This document shows, piece after piece, positions 35,395 to 44,976 of a stretch of DNA of 64,000 nucleotides. Source of the DNA: Leptolyngbyaceae cyanobacterium (GTDB lineage Bacteria > Cyanobacteriota > Cyanobacteriia > Cyanobacteriales > Aerosakkonemataceae); contig DATNQN010000071.1 in assembly GCA_036703985.1 (NCBI GenBank), positions 124,001 to 188,000 of the forward strand. Reading direction: 5' to 3'. The notes under the pieces are model-generated. The model searched no databases. It was not told where the DNA came from and saw only the letters and a program-made list of their open reading frames with translations. A program made the position numbers and the translations under genes. Numbering within the stretch: the stretch's first letter is position 1; every line of letters begins with the position of its first letter.

Positions 35395-36084
35395 TTAAGA
35401 GGGATTTACTCTTGGCAAAGAGCGAATCAAAGAACCATTTTCATCAGTGTTATAAACCCAACGATTTTGACGACTTTCTACAGTTACTTGCCAGCCATTT
35501 ACCAAAACCGGATCGCAAGGGCGAGGAAATGTCGATCGCTCGCATCCATAAGCCCAACTTACACGTTTAGCGTTGACGATTTGCAAACGAGAAATCGGTA
35601 ATCTCACCTCTTCAGAAGCTTTCTTTAAAACGGCATTGCTAACCGAAGATGGCAATCCATTACTGTTAATATTGCTAGCTTGTTCGTTCAACCTAATTAG
35701 AGATCCATCGCTGTTAGTCCGATAAACTAAAAGTTTTCGTCCACCTCGGACCGTCACCTCCCAAGCGTAAATGCCTATTTTCGTACAAGCTTCGTTGGGA
35801 CGTGGCAAACTTAAACAACCATCGGTAAAGACTTGTTCTGCTTTCACGATTCTTAACTGAGAAATTCTTAACCCCGTGCGTTGGGATGCCATCCTTAAAA
35901 CGGCATTGGCAGCTTCATTAGGAAGTCGATCGGGATTAGGCCGTCTTTGTTTAATTAATTGCCTATTGTTTGTTAGATTTAATGTAGGCTCGGATAAAGC
36001 ATTATTATAAGGATAAGAAATCGCTACTAGGGATAAAATAGTAGTTAAAATTAAAGGGGTATTTTTGAGGTAAATGTATTTCAT
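35395..36084 (-). CDS. Secreted protein with two tandem cysteine-containing domains
   Basis: The 229-residue protein begins with a signal-like segment (NTPLILTTILSLVAISYPYN). Two homologous halves follow. Each starts NAVLRMASQRTGL or NAVLKKASEEVRL, continues with ISRLQIV, has paired cysteines (DGCLSLPRPNEAC and YGCERSTFPRPC), then WEVTV or WQVTV and a Y(R)TNSDGSLIR end. The pattern suggests an internal duplication of a PepSY-like domain of about 80 residues, each half with one disulfide in the periplasm. I know no function. Confidence 0.65.
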   Translation of the reverse strand: MKYIYLKNTPLILTTILSLVAISYPYNNALSEPTLNLTNNRQLIKQRRPNPDRLPNEAANAVLRMASQRTGLRISQLRIVKAEQVFTDGCLSLPRPNEACTKIGIYAWEVTVRGGRKLLVYRTNSDGSLIRLNEQASNINSNGLPSSVSNAVLKKASEEVRLPISRLQIVNAKRVSWAYGCERSTFPRPCDPVLVNGWQVTVESRQNRWVYNTDENGSLIRSLPRVNPS

Positions 36085-36384
36085 AAATCAAGCTCTTGGT
36101 AGAAAATGTAGATTGCTAATTAACTTGTCACTATGGCGCTTAAAAGGTAGATAAATATGAGGGACGGTTGCTAGGAATATTATGTTCCGCTATCTCTCCA
36201 TAAATTTAAAGGTTTACCAGTTATACTTTTATGATTACCTGCTACTGTTAGCGACCTTTTCCGTAATAGATAAAAGGCGATCGTATACCATAACATCATT
36301 TATACAAAGGATAATGCTATCGTAAAGCTAAAAATTAGTTAAGATGTCAGAGCTAGTTTTAAGTAGGTGCGAAATTACCATAAT
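36085..36384. other. Divergent intergenic region, no gene seen
   Basis: About 300 bp separate the secreted tandem-domain gene from the M28 peptidase gene. Both promoters should lie here. A GTG codon at 36367 is in frame with the peptidase but the ATG at 36385 is preferred. No repeats or structured RNA were recognised. Confidence 0.45.
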
Positions 36385-37491
36385 ATGCGCTTAAAAAAGT
36401 TGATTTGGGTATTATTGCCGATCGCAATTCTGGTAATGGCAACTATTCTGGTGTACGATCGTTTTGGCAATGTCAGCAATAGTGGACATTCCGCACCACC
36501 AGCATCCCATCTCGAAATCAAGAGGAATGGGGAATCGATCGATAAGCCGTTAATTACTGCTGAAAAAACCCAAAAAGCGGTAAATAATCAACCTGAAACA
36601 CCGAAAATTATTCCTGTTGCACCCTTAAGCGCTGAAAAATTATTTGCACATATCAAAGCTTTAGGCAAAGAGCGTTATACTGATGCCGATCGCGATCGCG
36701 CCAGAAACTACATATTACAAGTCTTAAAAACATCGGGATGGTCGCCAACATTGCAACCATTTGAAGGCGGCGTTAACGTAGTAGCAAAACGACCGGGTAC
36801 AGACCCCCAAGCCGGAACGATTCTACTAGGTGCTCATTACGATACTGTCAAAGGTTCCCCCGGCGCTGATGATAATGCTAGCGGTGTAGCAACAATTTTG
36901 GAAGTAGCGCGTTTACTGGGAAAGCGTCCCACGCCACGCGCATTGCAAATTGCATTTTTTGATTTAGAAGAACGGGGACTTTTGGGCAGTTTTGCCTTTA
37001 CTAATCATGCCGCAAATTTAGCTAATTTGCAGGGTGCGATCGTACTCGATATGGTTGGGTTTGCTTGTCATACAGTAGGATGTCAGAAATATCCCCCAGG
37101 TTTATCAATTACGCCACCCTCTGACAAAGGAGATTTCTTAGTCCTAGCAGGCGACACGGAACACTTACCCCTACTAAATAATTTTGTTAGCGATCGAAAA
37201 AATTTACCCCCTATATTGAAGTTAGCGATTCCTTTCAAAGGTTTAATGATGCCCGATATACTGCGTAGCGATCACGCACCTTTTTGGTATAAAGGAATCG
37301 GAGCAGTGTTCGTTACCGATAGTGCTAATTATCGCAATCCGCACTATCATCAACCCAGCGACAGAATTGAGACGATCGATCGCAAATTTTTCCTGGGTGC
37401 AGCCACTATTGTAGGCAACGCCACTGCTACATTATTAGAAAGTAGAGAAAATTTGGCTACCCAGCGAGAAACAGTAAAACCAGATCTCTAA
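36385..37491 (+). CDS. M28 family zinc peptidase, membrane-anchored
   Basis: The protein has about 368 residues. An N-terminal hydrophobic helix (LIWVLLPIAILVMATILVYD) anchors or exports it. The M28 aminopeptidase fold follows from about residue 85. Zinc ligands and catalytic residues are visible in GAHYDTVKGS, GADDNASG, DLEERGLLGS (EE pair), LDMVGF and the final HYHQPSD. It should remove N-terminal amino acids from peptides outside the cytoplasm. The SnoaL-like gene follows 12 bp later. Confidence 0.88.
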   Translation: MRLKKLIWVLLPIAILVMATILVYDRFGNVSNSGHSAPPASHLEIKRNGESIDKPLITAEKTQKAVNNQPETPKIIPVAPLSAEKLFAHIKALGKERYTDADRDRARNYILQVLKTSGWSPTLQPFEGGVNVVAKRPGTDPQAGTILLGAHYDTVKGSPGADDNASGVATILEVARLLGKRPTPRALQIAFFDLEERGLLGSFAFTNHAANLANLQGAIVLDMVGFACHTVGCQKYPPGLSITPPSDKGDFLVLAGDTEHLPLLNNFVSDRKNLPPILKLAIPFKGLMMPDILRSDHAPFWYKGIGAVFVTDSANYRNPHYHQPSDRIETIDRKFFLGAATIVGNATATLLESRENLATQRETVKPDL

Positions 37492-37503
37492 AAAGGTAAC
37501 AAA

Positions 37504-37893
37504 ATGAGCGACCAGCAGACAGAAATATTAGCTGCCAACCAAGCTTTTTATCGCGCTTTTGAAAAAAAAGATATAGAAGCGATGGGTGCTGTTTGGTCGC
37601 AGGGAACTGTCAGCCTTTGCATTCATCCGGGACGCAGCGCATTGCGGGGATGGAAAGAAATTCGCTCATCCTGGGAAACCATATTTAGAAATACCCAATA
37701 TTTAGAAATTGAAACAGACATTGTAGCAACGGAAATTCGCCAAAATATTGCTTACATCATCTTAGTCGAAAATGTTTTACAAATCAGTGGTGGCAGAAAA
37801 GCTAAGGCGCAATCAATAGCGACTAATATTTTTGAATTTATGGGTGGTAAATGGTATTTGATTCATCATCACGGTAGCCCTTTGATGCGGTAG
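37504..37893 (+). CDS. SnoaL/NTF2-like protein
   Basis: The 129-residue protein matches the SnoaL_3 NTF2-like pattern: NQAFYRAFEKKDIEAMGAVW, then CIHPGRSALRGWKEIRSSWE and a final KWYLIHHHGSP. Homologues are common in cyanobacteria and lack a proven function; the fold forms a small hydrophobic pocket. It probably shares a transcript with the M28 peptidase gene, since only 12 bp (AAAAAGGTAACA) separate them. Confidence 0.85.
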   Translation: MSDQQTEILAANQAFYRAFEKKDIEAMGAVWSQGTVSLCIHPGRSALRGWKEIRSSWETIFRNTQYLEIETDIVATEIRQNIAYIILVENVLQISGGRKAKAQSIATNIFEFMGGKWYLIHHHGSPLMR

Positions 37894-37941
37894 TTATCTA
37901 AAATGATCGGTGTTTCATCTTTGGCAAAAATTTATCTCTAG

Positions 37942-38003
37942 TTTGTAGTAAGGACTAAAGTCCTTAGCGAACACTATGAGAGGACTAAAATCCTCACTAC
38001 AAA
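37942..38003. repeat. Inverted repeat with AAGGACTAAAGTCCT arms
   Basis: Arms at 37942-37964 and 37981-38003 pair with a few mismatches and end in TTTGTAGT/ACTACAAA. It is related to 17644-17688. It lies between the convergent SnoaL-like and glycosyltransferase genes. Confidence 0.7.
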
Positions 38004-38037
38004 TCAACTTTATTATTTCTAATCAAAGGCAGATCGT

Positions 38038-39330
38038 TTAACTAAGTAATTCCAAATATTGTTTAGCAATAATTTCAGGAGTAAAATTGGCTTTGAGATA
38101 GCTACGTCCTGCATTTCCCATCCGATCGGCTATTTCTGGATATTGAGATAAATGCAAAATGAATTCAGCTAAATCTTGACTGTCTCCATTATTAAAAGCA
38201 GCACCACATTCTGCTTCAGCTACTAATTGACACAGATAAGAATGCGGTTCGCAAATTACCGCTACCGGACGCCCAGCCGCTAAAATTCCATACAGTTTGC
38301 TGGGTGCAACCAGTCCTTCCATACCAGGGCTAATACTCACTATAGATAAATCGCAAGCAGTTAAAGAATAAGGAAGGTCTTGCTTTTCTTGATATGGTAA
38401 AAACAAACAATTTTTTAAACCTAAATCCGTGACTGTTTCGATACAAGCTTCGCGTTTTGCGCCATTGCCGATAAACACAAATTTAATCGGTCGATCTCGA
38501 AGTCGAGCCGCTGCTTTTAAAATAGTATCCATATCATGACAGCGCCCCATATTTCCCGAATACAAAACTGTAAAGTAATTAACCAAATTATACTCATGAG
38601 CGAACCAATTTAGTTGCTTATCAATCGGTTTAATATTTTCTGGATTAGCCCAGCTATGAATAACAGCAATTTTATCGAGAACTTCCGGACAATTTACTGC
38701 TATGCGTTCTTTCATGGCTGGGCTGAGAACGATGATTTTTTTCGCTCTTTTCCAGATACAAGTATTGATTAAATTCCAGATTTTAACCAAAATATTTTGA
38801 TGTTTAATAGCTTTAAGTTCTAATGCTATATCTGGGTATAAGTCATAAAGCAAGCAAACATAAGGAATCCGAAAAAATAAATTTGCTAAATATCCTAAAG
38901 TTGGTAAAAAAGGTGGTGCAGTAGTGATTAATAAAACGTCACCGCGAGCAGGAGTTTTGAGTAAATGTACTCCAGAACGCAGACAAAATAAAATTCCATT
39001 AATCAACTTACCGCGAATTCTTCGCGGCCAAAGTTGAGCGGTACGCGATCGCCTGACCTGAATTTTTTCAGAACGTTCTATAGGAGGTGCAGAAGCTTTT
39101 TGAAAAGCATAACCTGGTTGTCCGGTAAATACTTGCACTTCCATTCCCAGATCTCCTAATTGACTAGCAAGCTCTTCAATTAATTGCCCTGTAGCTGCGT
39201 AATCGGGAGGATAAAACTGGGTAATAATTGATAATTTAACTGCCGATTTCGATCTGGAATCGTTCACCTTACTTTGCCATAGGCTCCGGATTTTTTCCAG
39301 ATTTTGGCTGAGGACAAGTTGTTTAAACAT
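38038..39330 (-). CDS. GT4-type glycosyltransferase (WcaI-like)
   Basis: The 430-residue GT-B fold enzyme has an N-terminal domain with QFYPPDYAATGQLIEELASQ and a C-terminal donor-binding domain with SPGMEGLVAPSKLYGILAAG, where nucleotide-sugar phosphates bind. It resembles WcaI-like enzymes of exopolysaccharide synthesis, which transfer a sugar to a lipid-linked glycan on the cytoplasmic face. It is divergent from the BY-kinase gene across 438 bp and probably belongs to the polysaccharide locus. Confidence 0.88.
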   Translation of the reverse strand: MFKQLVLSQNLEKIRSLWQSKVNDSRSKSAVKLSIITQFYPPDYAATGQLIEELASQLGDLGMEVQVFTGQPGYAFQKASAPPIERSEKIQVRRSRTAQLWPRRIRGKLINGILFCLRSGVHLLKTPARGDVLLITTAPPFLPTLGYLANLFFRIPYVCLLYDLYPDIALELKAIKHQNILVKIWNLINTCIWKRAKKIIVLSPAMKERIAVNCPEVLDKIAVIHSWANPENIKPIDKQLNWFAHEYNLVNYFTVLYSGNMGRCHDMDTILKAAARLRDRPIKFVFIGNGAKREACIETVTDLGLKNCLFLPYQEKQDLPYSLTACDLSIVSISPGMEGLVAPSKLYGILAAGRPVAVICEPHSYLCQLVAEAECGAAFNNGDSQDLAEFILHLSQYPEIADRMGNAGRSYLKANFTPEIIAKQYLELLS

Positions 39331-39768
39331 CCAGTGCCTCTTGTGTGTAGTGATGGCATTAAGCTATAGAGATTTACATATTTTAAATACGTATTCCGGA
39401 TTATTTAGACATTAATATAATGAATTCATTAATTAATATTTGATCGGACTGATGTAATTCTGTTTTTGTTCCCATACTGCCCACTACAGGCGATAAAGCA
39501 GGATAGCCAAAATAAACTTATCGATCGGGAGTAAATTTAGTCTGCTCGGAAAACTCATATACTTTTTTATGTATAAGCTTTTCCGGATAATTAGCCAAAA
39601 CTCTGTATCAGTATTCAGCCCTTAATTACATCGGTAATTATACAGTTGGCAATTTTAAATTTAAAATTGCCGACTTTAGATTTATGCGGTGTTTATTGAG
39701 CTTCTACTGGGCTAAAGAATATAAAACTTAAAACCTAAAATCCCATAACAGAGATATACTTTAAGCCA
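39331..39768. other. Divergent regulatory region of the polysaccharide locus
   Basis: The 438 bp between the divergent glycosyltransferase and BY-kinase genes carry no gene. A perfect 24-bp AT-rich palindrome lies at 39648-39671 (GGCAATTTTAAA then its complement). It is a candidate operator or terminator. Confidence 0.5.
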
Positions 39769-41952
39769 ATGCCAGAAGATTTAATTATGGTGGAAACTGG
39801 CAGTCGAACCAGTGGAGGAAGCGATCTATCAGATCTGATACGTATCCTGCGTCGCCGCTGGATACATGGGTCGGCAGTTGCCGTAGCGGTTTCGGGAGCG
39901 ATCGCATTCTCGACAATTACCAAAATTCCTATATATCAGTCAGAAACTTTGATTCTGGTAGATAATAAAACTGCGGTTCCCATCGTACCGAATCTAAATT
40001 CCCCAGATATTACTAGTAAAGATTTATCCACTGAAATACAGATTTTACAAAGCCATTCTTTAGTAGCTAAAGCTATCGATCGATTGCCAGAACCATATTA
40101 CAATCTTTCTGTAGGGGATGTGGCAAGTAGATTGTCTATCCGACAAGCTGGACAGGCGGATGTGCTAAGCGTATCTTACCAAGATACAGACCCTTCTAGA
40201 ATCAAAGCCGTACTGGATGCTTTAGGAAATACTTACGTTGATTTTAGTTTGGAGCGGCAGCGATCGCAAGCGACTAATGCGATTAAATTCATTCAAGAAC
40301 AACTACCAGTAGCACAACAAGCTTTAAACGAATCCACTTTAGCAGTGCAAAATTTTCGTCAAAGCTACGGTATTCTCGATCCCGATTCTTATGCAGGTCA
40401 AATTTCTACTCTTCAACAAGACCTGCAAAGACAAGCACAAACTGCTGAAGTAGCACTTAATCAAACGCGCAGTCGCTACGAAGAATTAAGCCGCCAAATC
40501 GGTGCTGCTGGCTACAATCCTCAAACTGCTCTACCTAATACGATTCTCAGCCAAGACGAAGTTTATCAACAACTAGCAACCCAACTGAAAGAAATCGACG
40601 CCAAGTATGCCACAGAAAGCGCTCGTTTCCTTGATTCTCATCCAATTTTAGAAGATTTGCGAACCAAACGATCTAACTTATTAGTTCAAATGCAGGAAAG
40701 ATCCCAAACTATTTTGGGAAATCAAGCTTCCCAAGTTAATAATACGGAAGTTACTGGGTTTGGTTCCGTTCAACAAGAACTTACTAAAGAACTACTGAAA
40801 ACTCGTACTGAAATAGTCGCTCACACTAGCCAGTTAGCCAAACTACTTAACGCGCAGGTAGACTTAGCAAAAGATTTTCAGAAAATTCCCCAACTTCAAC
40901 AAAATTATACGGAACTTCAGCGTCAACTCAGCGTCAGATCTCAAGCAGTTAACCGTTTTTTGGAAAAGTTACAAGAGTTGCAAATTACGGAAGCGCAGGA
41001 GACAGCACCTTGGAAAATTATCGAGCCTTCCTACATACCGAAAACTCCGATCTCACCAAATGTAAATCGGAGTTTAATAATGGCTTTGCTGACAGGTCTT
41101 TTTAGCGGTGCGGGTGCAGCGATTTTACTGGAACGATTTGACCAAAGATTGAAGCGAGTAGAAGAGGCAAAAGAAATTACTGGTTTGCCAACTCTGGCAG
41201 TAGTGCCAAAAGTAACTAAGCAGGTTTTAAGCGCTAACCAAGAGCAACATTACGCAGGTAAACGTTACAGTTTATCTCTGTTAACTGATTCTCTTCAATC
41301 GTTAGCGCTCAATCTTCGTTATCTGAGTGCAAACGGTCAAGTAAAAACTTTAGCTTTTACTTCTGCTACTCCTGGAGAAGGGAAATCAACCCTAACTTAT
41401 TATCTGGCTGTGGTGCTATCTGAGTTGGGTTATCGGGTGCTACTGGTTGATGCGGATATGCGTAAACCGACGGTTCATAAAATGTGCCATTTGATCAATG
41501 GGTCTGGTTTGAGTACTGCGATCGCTACTGGTCAACCTTGGCGTCAATTACTTCATTCCAATGATTCTGGCAATTTGGATGTAATCACTGCTGGCCCATT
41601 ACCTCCCAATCCCGTTGCTTTGTTGCAATCTGAAACAATGACACAACTTTTAAATGAATGGCGCAAAATTTATGATTATGTTCTGTTAGATACTACTCCC
41701 ATTGCTATTGCAGATGCTCAAAGCGTTGTTTTCAATGTAGATGCCACGATATTAGTAGCAGCAATGGAACATTCCACTCGTTCTGCTCTCAGTCGGGCAG
41801 TAGAAGTTTTGCGGGCAAGTCAATGTAATCTGGCTGGTTTAGTTATCAATCAAGTGCATAAAACTCACGGAGATTCTTATTATTATTCATCTTATGCTTC
41901 TTATTATAAAGAAGCCGATCTAAATGGTAACAAAACCCGCCTTCATAGATAG
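39769..41952 (+). CDS. Wzz/BY-kinase polysaccharide co-polymerase (Wzc-like)
   Basis: In this 727-residue inner-membrane protein, transmembrane helices lie near 34-52 and 434-455. They enclose a Wzz domain and a periplasmic coiled coil, and P424-P430 form the proline-rich segment. The cytoplasmic tyrosine kinase has Walker A ATPGEGKST (533-541), Walker A' VLLVDADMRKP (557-567) and Walker B YVLLDTTP (637-644). A C-terminal tyrosine cluster (six Tyr at 704-713) is the autophosphorylation site. Such proteins set polysaccharide chain length. The ATG at 39787 is an alternative start. No wza-like gene or phosphatase is adjacent. Confidence 0.92.
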   Translation: MPEDLIMVETGSRTSGGSDLSDLIRILRRRWIHGSAVAVAVSGAIAFSTITKIPIYQSETLILVDNKTAVPIVPNLNSPDITSKDLSTEIQILQSHSLVAKAIDRLPEPYYNLSVGDVASRLSIRQAGQADVLSVSYQDTDPSRIKAVLDALGNTYVDFSLERQRSQATNAIKFIQEQLPVAQQALNESTLAVQNFRQSYGILDPDSYAGQISTLQQDLQRQAQTAEVALNQTRSRYEELSRQIGAAGYNPQTALPNTILSQDEVYQQLATQLKEIDAKYATESARFLDSHPILEDLRTKRSNLLVQMQERSQTILGNQASQVNNTEVTGFGSVQQELTKELLKTRTEIVAHTSQLAKLLNAQVDLAKDFQKIPQLQQNYTELQRQLSVRSQAVNRFLEKLQELQITEAQETAPWKIIEPSYIPKTPISPNVNRSLIMALLTGLFSGAGAAILLERFDQRLKRVEEAKEITGLPTLAVVPKVTKQVLSANQEQHYAGKRYSLSLLTDSLQSLALNLRYLSANGQVKTLAFTSATPGEGKSTLTYYLAVVLSELGYRVLLVDADMRKPTVHKMCHLINGSGLSTAIATGQPWRQLLHSNDSGNLDVITAGPLPPNPVALLQSETMTQLLNEWRKIYDYVLLDTTPIAIADAQSVVFNVDATILVAAMEHSTRSALSRAVEVLRASQCNLAGLVINQVHKTHGDSYYYSSYASYYKEADLNGNKTRLHR

Positions 41953-42164
41953 ATAAGAATTGTTATCTAACAACTAATTCTTTCCGAATTTTCCATAAAA
42001 ATTTTTCGTCAAGATAGGGAAATATTTGCCAAGATATTCCGGTTATTTCCCGAAAAATTAGTATGACTAAATAGCACCGCTGCTGAAAGGACAATTGTGA
42101 TGTTGGAATTTCCGGGTTTGAAAAAAATTGGTGCGAATTCCTGTACCAAGATTGGGACAATATT

Positions 42165-44438
42165 ATGATAAATCAGCCCACTTTTTCACGTATCCAAGTC
42201 GTGGCTGTTCCTGCCTTAACTGTCCTTTTAGCTTGGGCAGTTTTGTACCAGGCGAGAAACAGTTTAAAAGCTCAACCCTTTACGGAAAGATTAGAAGCAA
42301 ATAGCACAACTGCAACTGTTAAGCCTAGTACTAGTGCAGGTAATACTGGGGTAGCGATCGCGCCAGAGAAAACCTTACCCGCACAATCCTTATTAAACAA
42401 GTCCGCGATCGCAAAAAGTAGCCAAACTCCGACTCTGCCTGCTGTCAAGCAACCTGTAGAGCGGAAAATCGCGACAACAGAAACCAAAACTCTGCTTTCT
42501 AAGCCTGTAACACAACCACAAAGTGCCGCACCAATTTCAACCCAATTGCCACTGCCATTAGCTTTGGCAATGAGACAAGCTCAGACATTACAAAATAGCA
42601 GTATTGACCCGTTAATCTCTAATCAAACTTCCAACATCACCGTTTCACAGCGTCGCCGACCAACTTTAGGAGTGGTAGCATCGGCAAAATCAGCACCAGC
42701 CACTATCCAAACCCAGTTTTCACCAACTTCTAATGAAGTAACGTACACTCAGGTGCCGACTGCTCTGCCTGTAGCGGAAATTCCTCCCGTGACACAGCCT
42801 GTCGCTGCGATGCCAAATACTCAAACGGTGCTGGAAACCAGTGGTGCAGCGGTGCAGGGTAGAGAACAGATTCAATTCAATCCGAACCGTGAAATTTTAG
42901 CATCAGTGCAAAGTTATTCTCAGCCTAACACTGAGAAAATTCAACCTTTGCCGCAGTCGGTGAATATTCCAGTTGCACCTCCCGTGGCATCAGTGCAAAC
43001 TTATTCTCAGGGTAATACTGAGAACGTTCAACCTTTGCCGCAGTCGGTGAACATTCCAGTTGCCCCCCCAGTGGCATCTGTGCCAACTTCTCCCCATCAT
43101 CAGGTAAATAATTCTGTAGCTTTACCGCAGCAGGTGAATACTCCACCCACACGAACAGTTGTGGCAGTGCAGAATCCGACCTCTGTGGCAACCAGAGCGA
43201 GAACTCTTCCGGCAATTCCAGAAGCACCGCCAAGAGTGGCTGCTCTTCCCAGTTTGCAACCAAATAAGGTGCAAAATGCGGGAGTTGCGTTGCCATCATC
43301 AATGGGCGTGCCGATTCAAGTGCCAGTAGCACCTACGATCGCGAAACCTCAACCAGTGGCAGCATCAAATGTGACAACCGGACGAGGAGCGGCTGCGCTC
43401 TTAGGTAGACCTAGTATTGAAGTAGCTAGAGGTAATCCCTATCCTGGTGCGATCGTCAATACATCTTCACCAAACGTAGCCACGGCAAACCCAACTCAGG
43501 TGAGGAGTAATTCAACACAAGGCGTACTTCCTGCATCTGCAACATCACCGAGTAGTACTCAGGCTGACACGACTAGGCAAACGCAAGTTGTCTCTCAGCT
43601 GAGGAACGCACAACGGCAAAGCAGACAGGAGGTTGTTGCACAGCAAACCAATTCTCTACCAACACCTACTGCACAGTCTCAGCCAACACCATCCCACGAT
43701 ATTGACGAACTGGAATCTAAGTTACGGGAATTGTCACAAAAAACCGATTTCGGTGATGTTTATCGAGGTTCGCCAGCGCTGACAATTGTAAATCCGGCTG
43801 GATTTGGGGCCGATCGCAATACGGTGTTTTTAAGTGCTACTTATCAACAACGTACTCGATATGGTAACAAGAGCGATGGCGCGATCGGTTTTGGCATCGG
43901 TTTAGGGGATGCGCGGGAATCGGTGGGGGTAGAACTTTCTTATACGATGGCTAGTTTCGGTGGTAGCCGAGACTTTGGCGCTGGTGGTTTTAATGCCAAA
44001 GTACACCGTCAGTTTGGCGAAGATTTGGGGGTAGCAGTTGGTTGGAATGGCTTTTTAAACGTGGGGGGAAACAATGATTTCGAGCAATCATTGTATGCTT
44101 CTGCAACCAAAGTGTTCCGCACCACCGAAGATATCAATCGTCCTTTGAGTCGGATCGCGGTGACTGCTGGGGTCGGTAACGGTCAATTCCGATCGGAGAG
44201 TGCAGTTGAGAAGGGTGAAAATACGATCAATCCGTTTGCTAGCGTAGCAGTTCGGATTGCCGAACCGGTAAGCGCGATCGCGGAATGGACAGGACAAGAT
44301 TTGGCGATGGGTGTTTCCTTCGTACCGATCCAACGCAGAAACTTTAGCTGGACAATTACTCCCGCCGTGCGCGACCTAGTAGGCGCGGGAGATGGGCCAC
44401 GGTTTGTCTTAGGAACTGGGGTGTCATTTCAGTTTTAA
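42165..44438 (+). CDS. Large cell-surface protein with low-complexity middle and predicted barrel C-terminus
   Basis: The 757-residue protein has an N-terminal transmembrane or signal segment at about 10-28 (VVAVPALTVLLAWAVLYQAR). Residues about 40-520 are Pro/Gln/Thr/Val-rich and include an exact-period 29-residue direct repeat (DNA 42900-42986 and 42987-43073). The C-terminal 230 residues form glycine-rich beta-strands (DGAIGFGIGLGDARESVGVE, ending in VSFQF with a terminal Phe), as in outer-membrane barrels. It could link the exporter to the outer membrane. The function is unknown. It is followed by two small secreted proteins. Confidence 0.65.
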   Translation: MINQPTFSRIQVVAVPALTVLLAWAVLYQARNSLKAQPFTERLEANSTTATVKPSTSAGNTGVAIAPEKTLPAQSLLNKSAIAKSSQTPTLPAVKQPVERKIATTETKTLLSKPVTQPQSAAPISTQLPLPLALAMRQAQTLQNSSIDPLISNQTSNITVSQRRRPTLGVVASAKSAPATIQTQFSPTSNEVTYTQVPTALPVAEIPPVTQPVAAMPNTQTVLETSGAAVQGREQIQFNPNREILASVQSYSQPNTEKIQPLPQSVNIPVAPPVASVQTYSQGNTENVQPLPQSVNIPVAPPVASVPTSPHHQVNNSVALPQQVNTPPTRTVVAVQNPTSVATRARTLPAIPEAPPRVAALPSLQPNKVQNAGVALPSSMGVPIQVPVAPTIAKPQPVAASNVTTGRGAAALLGRPSIEVARGNPYPGAIVNTSSPNVATANPTQVRSNSTQGVLPASATSPSSTQADTTRQTQVVSQLRNAQRQSRQEVVAQQTNSLPTPTAQSQPTPSHDIDELESKLRELSQKTDFGDVYRGSPALTIVNPAGFGADRNTVFLSATYQQRTRYGNKSDGAIGFGIGLGDARESVGVELSYTMASFGGSRDFGAGGFNAKVHRQFGEDLGVAVGWNGFLNVGGNNDFEQSLYASATKVFRTTEDINRPLSRIAVTAGVGNGQFRSESAVEKGENTINPFASVAVRIAEPVSAIAEWTGQDLAMGVSFVPIQRRNFSWTITPAVRDLVGAGDGPRFVLGTGVSFQF

Positions 44439-44461
44439 TTGCACGAAAAAGAGTGGCTTTT

Positions 44462-44902
44462 ATGCACAAAATGAGATGGCTTGGTTGGGTAGTTAGCATT
44501 TCTTTAATAGGAAGTGCGATCGCCGCTGCCCCTATTAACGCACAACCCAACCAATCCGATACCTCCGGCACTAACGTATGGAACAACACTGCACCCCGAT
44601 TTCGATCGGGAGGCAGACTTTCCCAAGAAATTATCGATACTGCACAGCGACTTGCACAAGAACTAGCAGATGCCAGAACAGCCTGCGCCGCATCAGCAGA
44701 AGAAGCTAGCAGACTACCGCGACGCTTTGCCCGCATTCGTCCTAACAGTCCACCTCCTCTAAACCCTAACGATCCCGATTGCATCAGTCCTGCTTGTTTG
44801 AGATTGAAACGTTTAGAGGCAGAAGCGAAAACTTTTTTAAGCCGACTGGAAAAAGATCAGCAAGACCTCATCAGAGCGCATCCGGCATTTCGCATTTGGT
44901 AG
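44462..44902 (+). CDS. Small secreted protein of the polysaccharide locus
   Basis: The 146-residue protein starts at the ATG at 44462; GTG at 44453 is possible. It has a signal peptide (GWVVSISLIGSAIAAAPINA with an Ala-x-Ala site) and a helical, Ala/Arg-rich body with four cysteines (TACAAS, PDCISPACLR). I recognise no family. Its position between the barrel-like protein and another secreted protein suggests a periplasmic role in the locus. Confidence 0.6.
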   Translation: MHKMRWLGWVVSISLIGSAIAAAPINAQPNQSDTSGTNVWNNTAPRFRSGGRLSQEIIDTAQRLAQELADARTACAASAEEASRLPRRFARIRPNSPPPLNPNDPDCISPACLRLKRLEAEAKTFLSRLEKDQQDLIRAHPAFRIW

Positions 44903-44908
44903 TTTCTC

Positions 44909-44938
44909 ATTTGTTAGTTCACCTAACAACTAACAAAT
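44909..44938. repeat. 11-bp inverted repeat after the secreted protein gene
   Basis: ATTTGTTAGTT (44909-44919) and its complement (44928-44938) flank an 8-nt loop. It may be a terminator or attenuator within the locus; it lacks a T-run. Confidence 0.55.
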
Positions 44939-44976
44939 AGCTCTTAGCCATTAGCAATTGAAAGGTAACTATTTTC

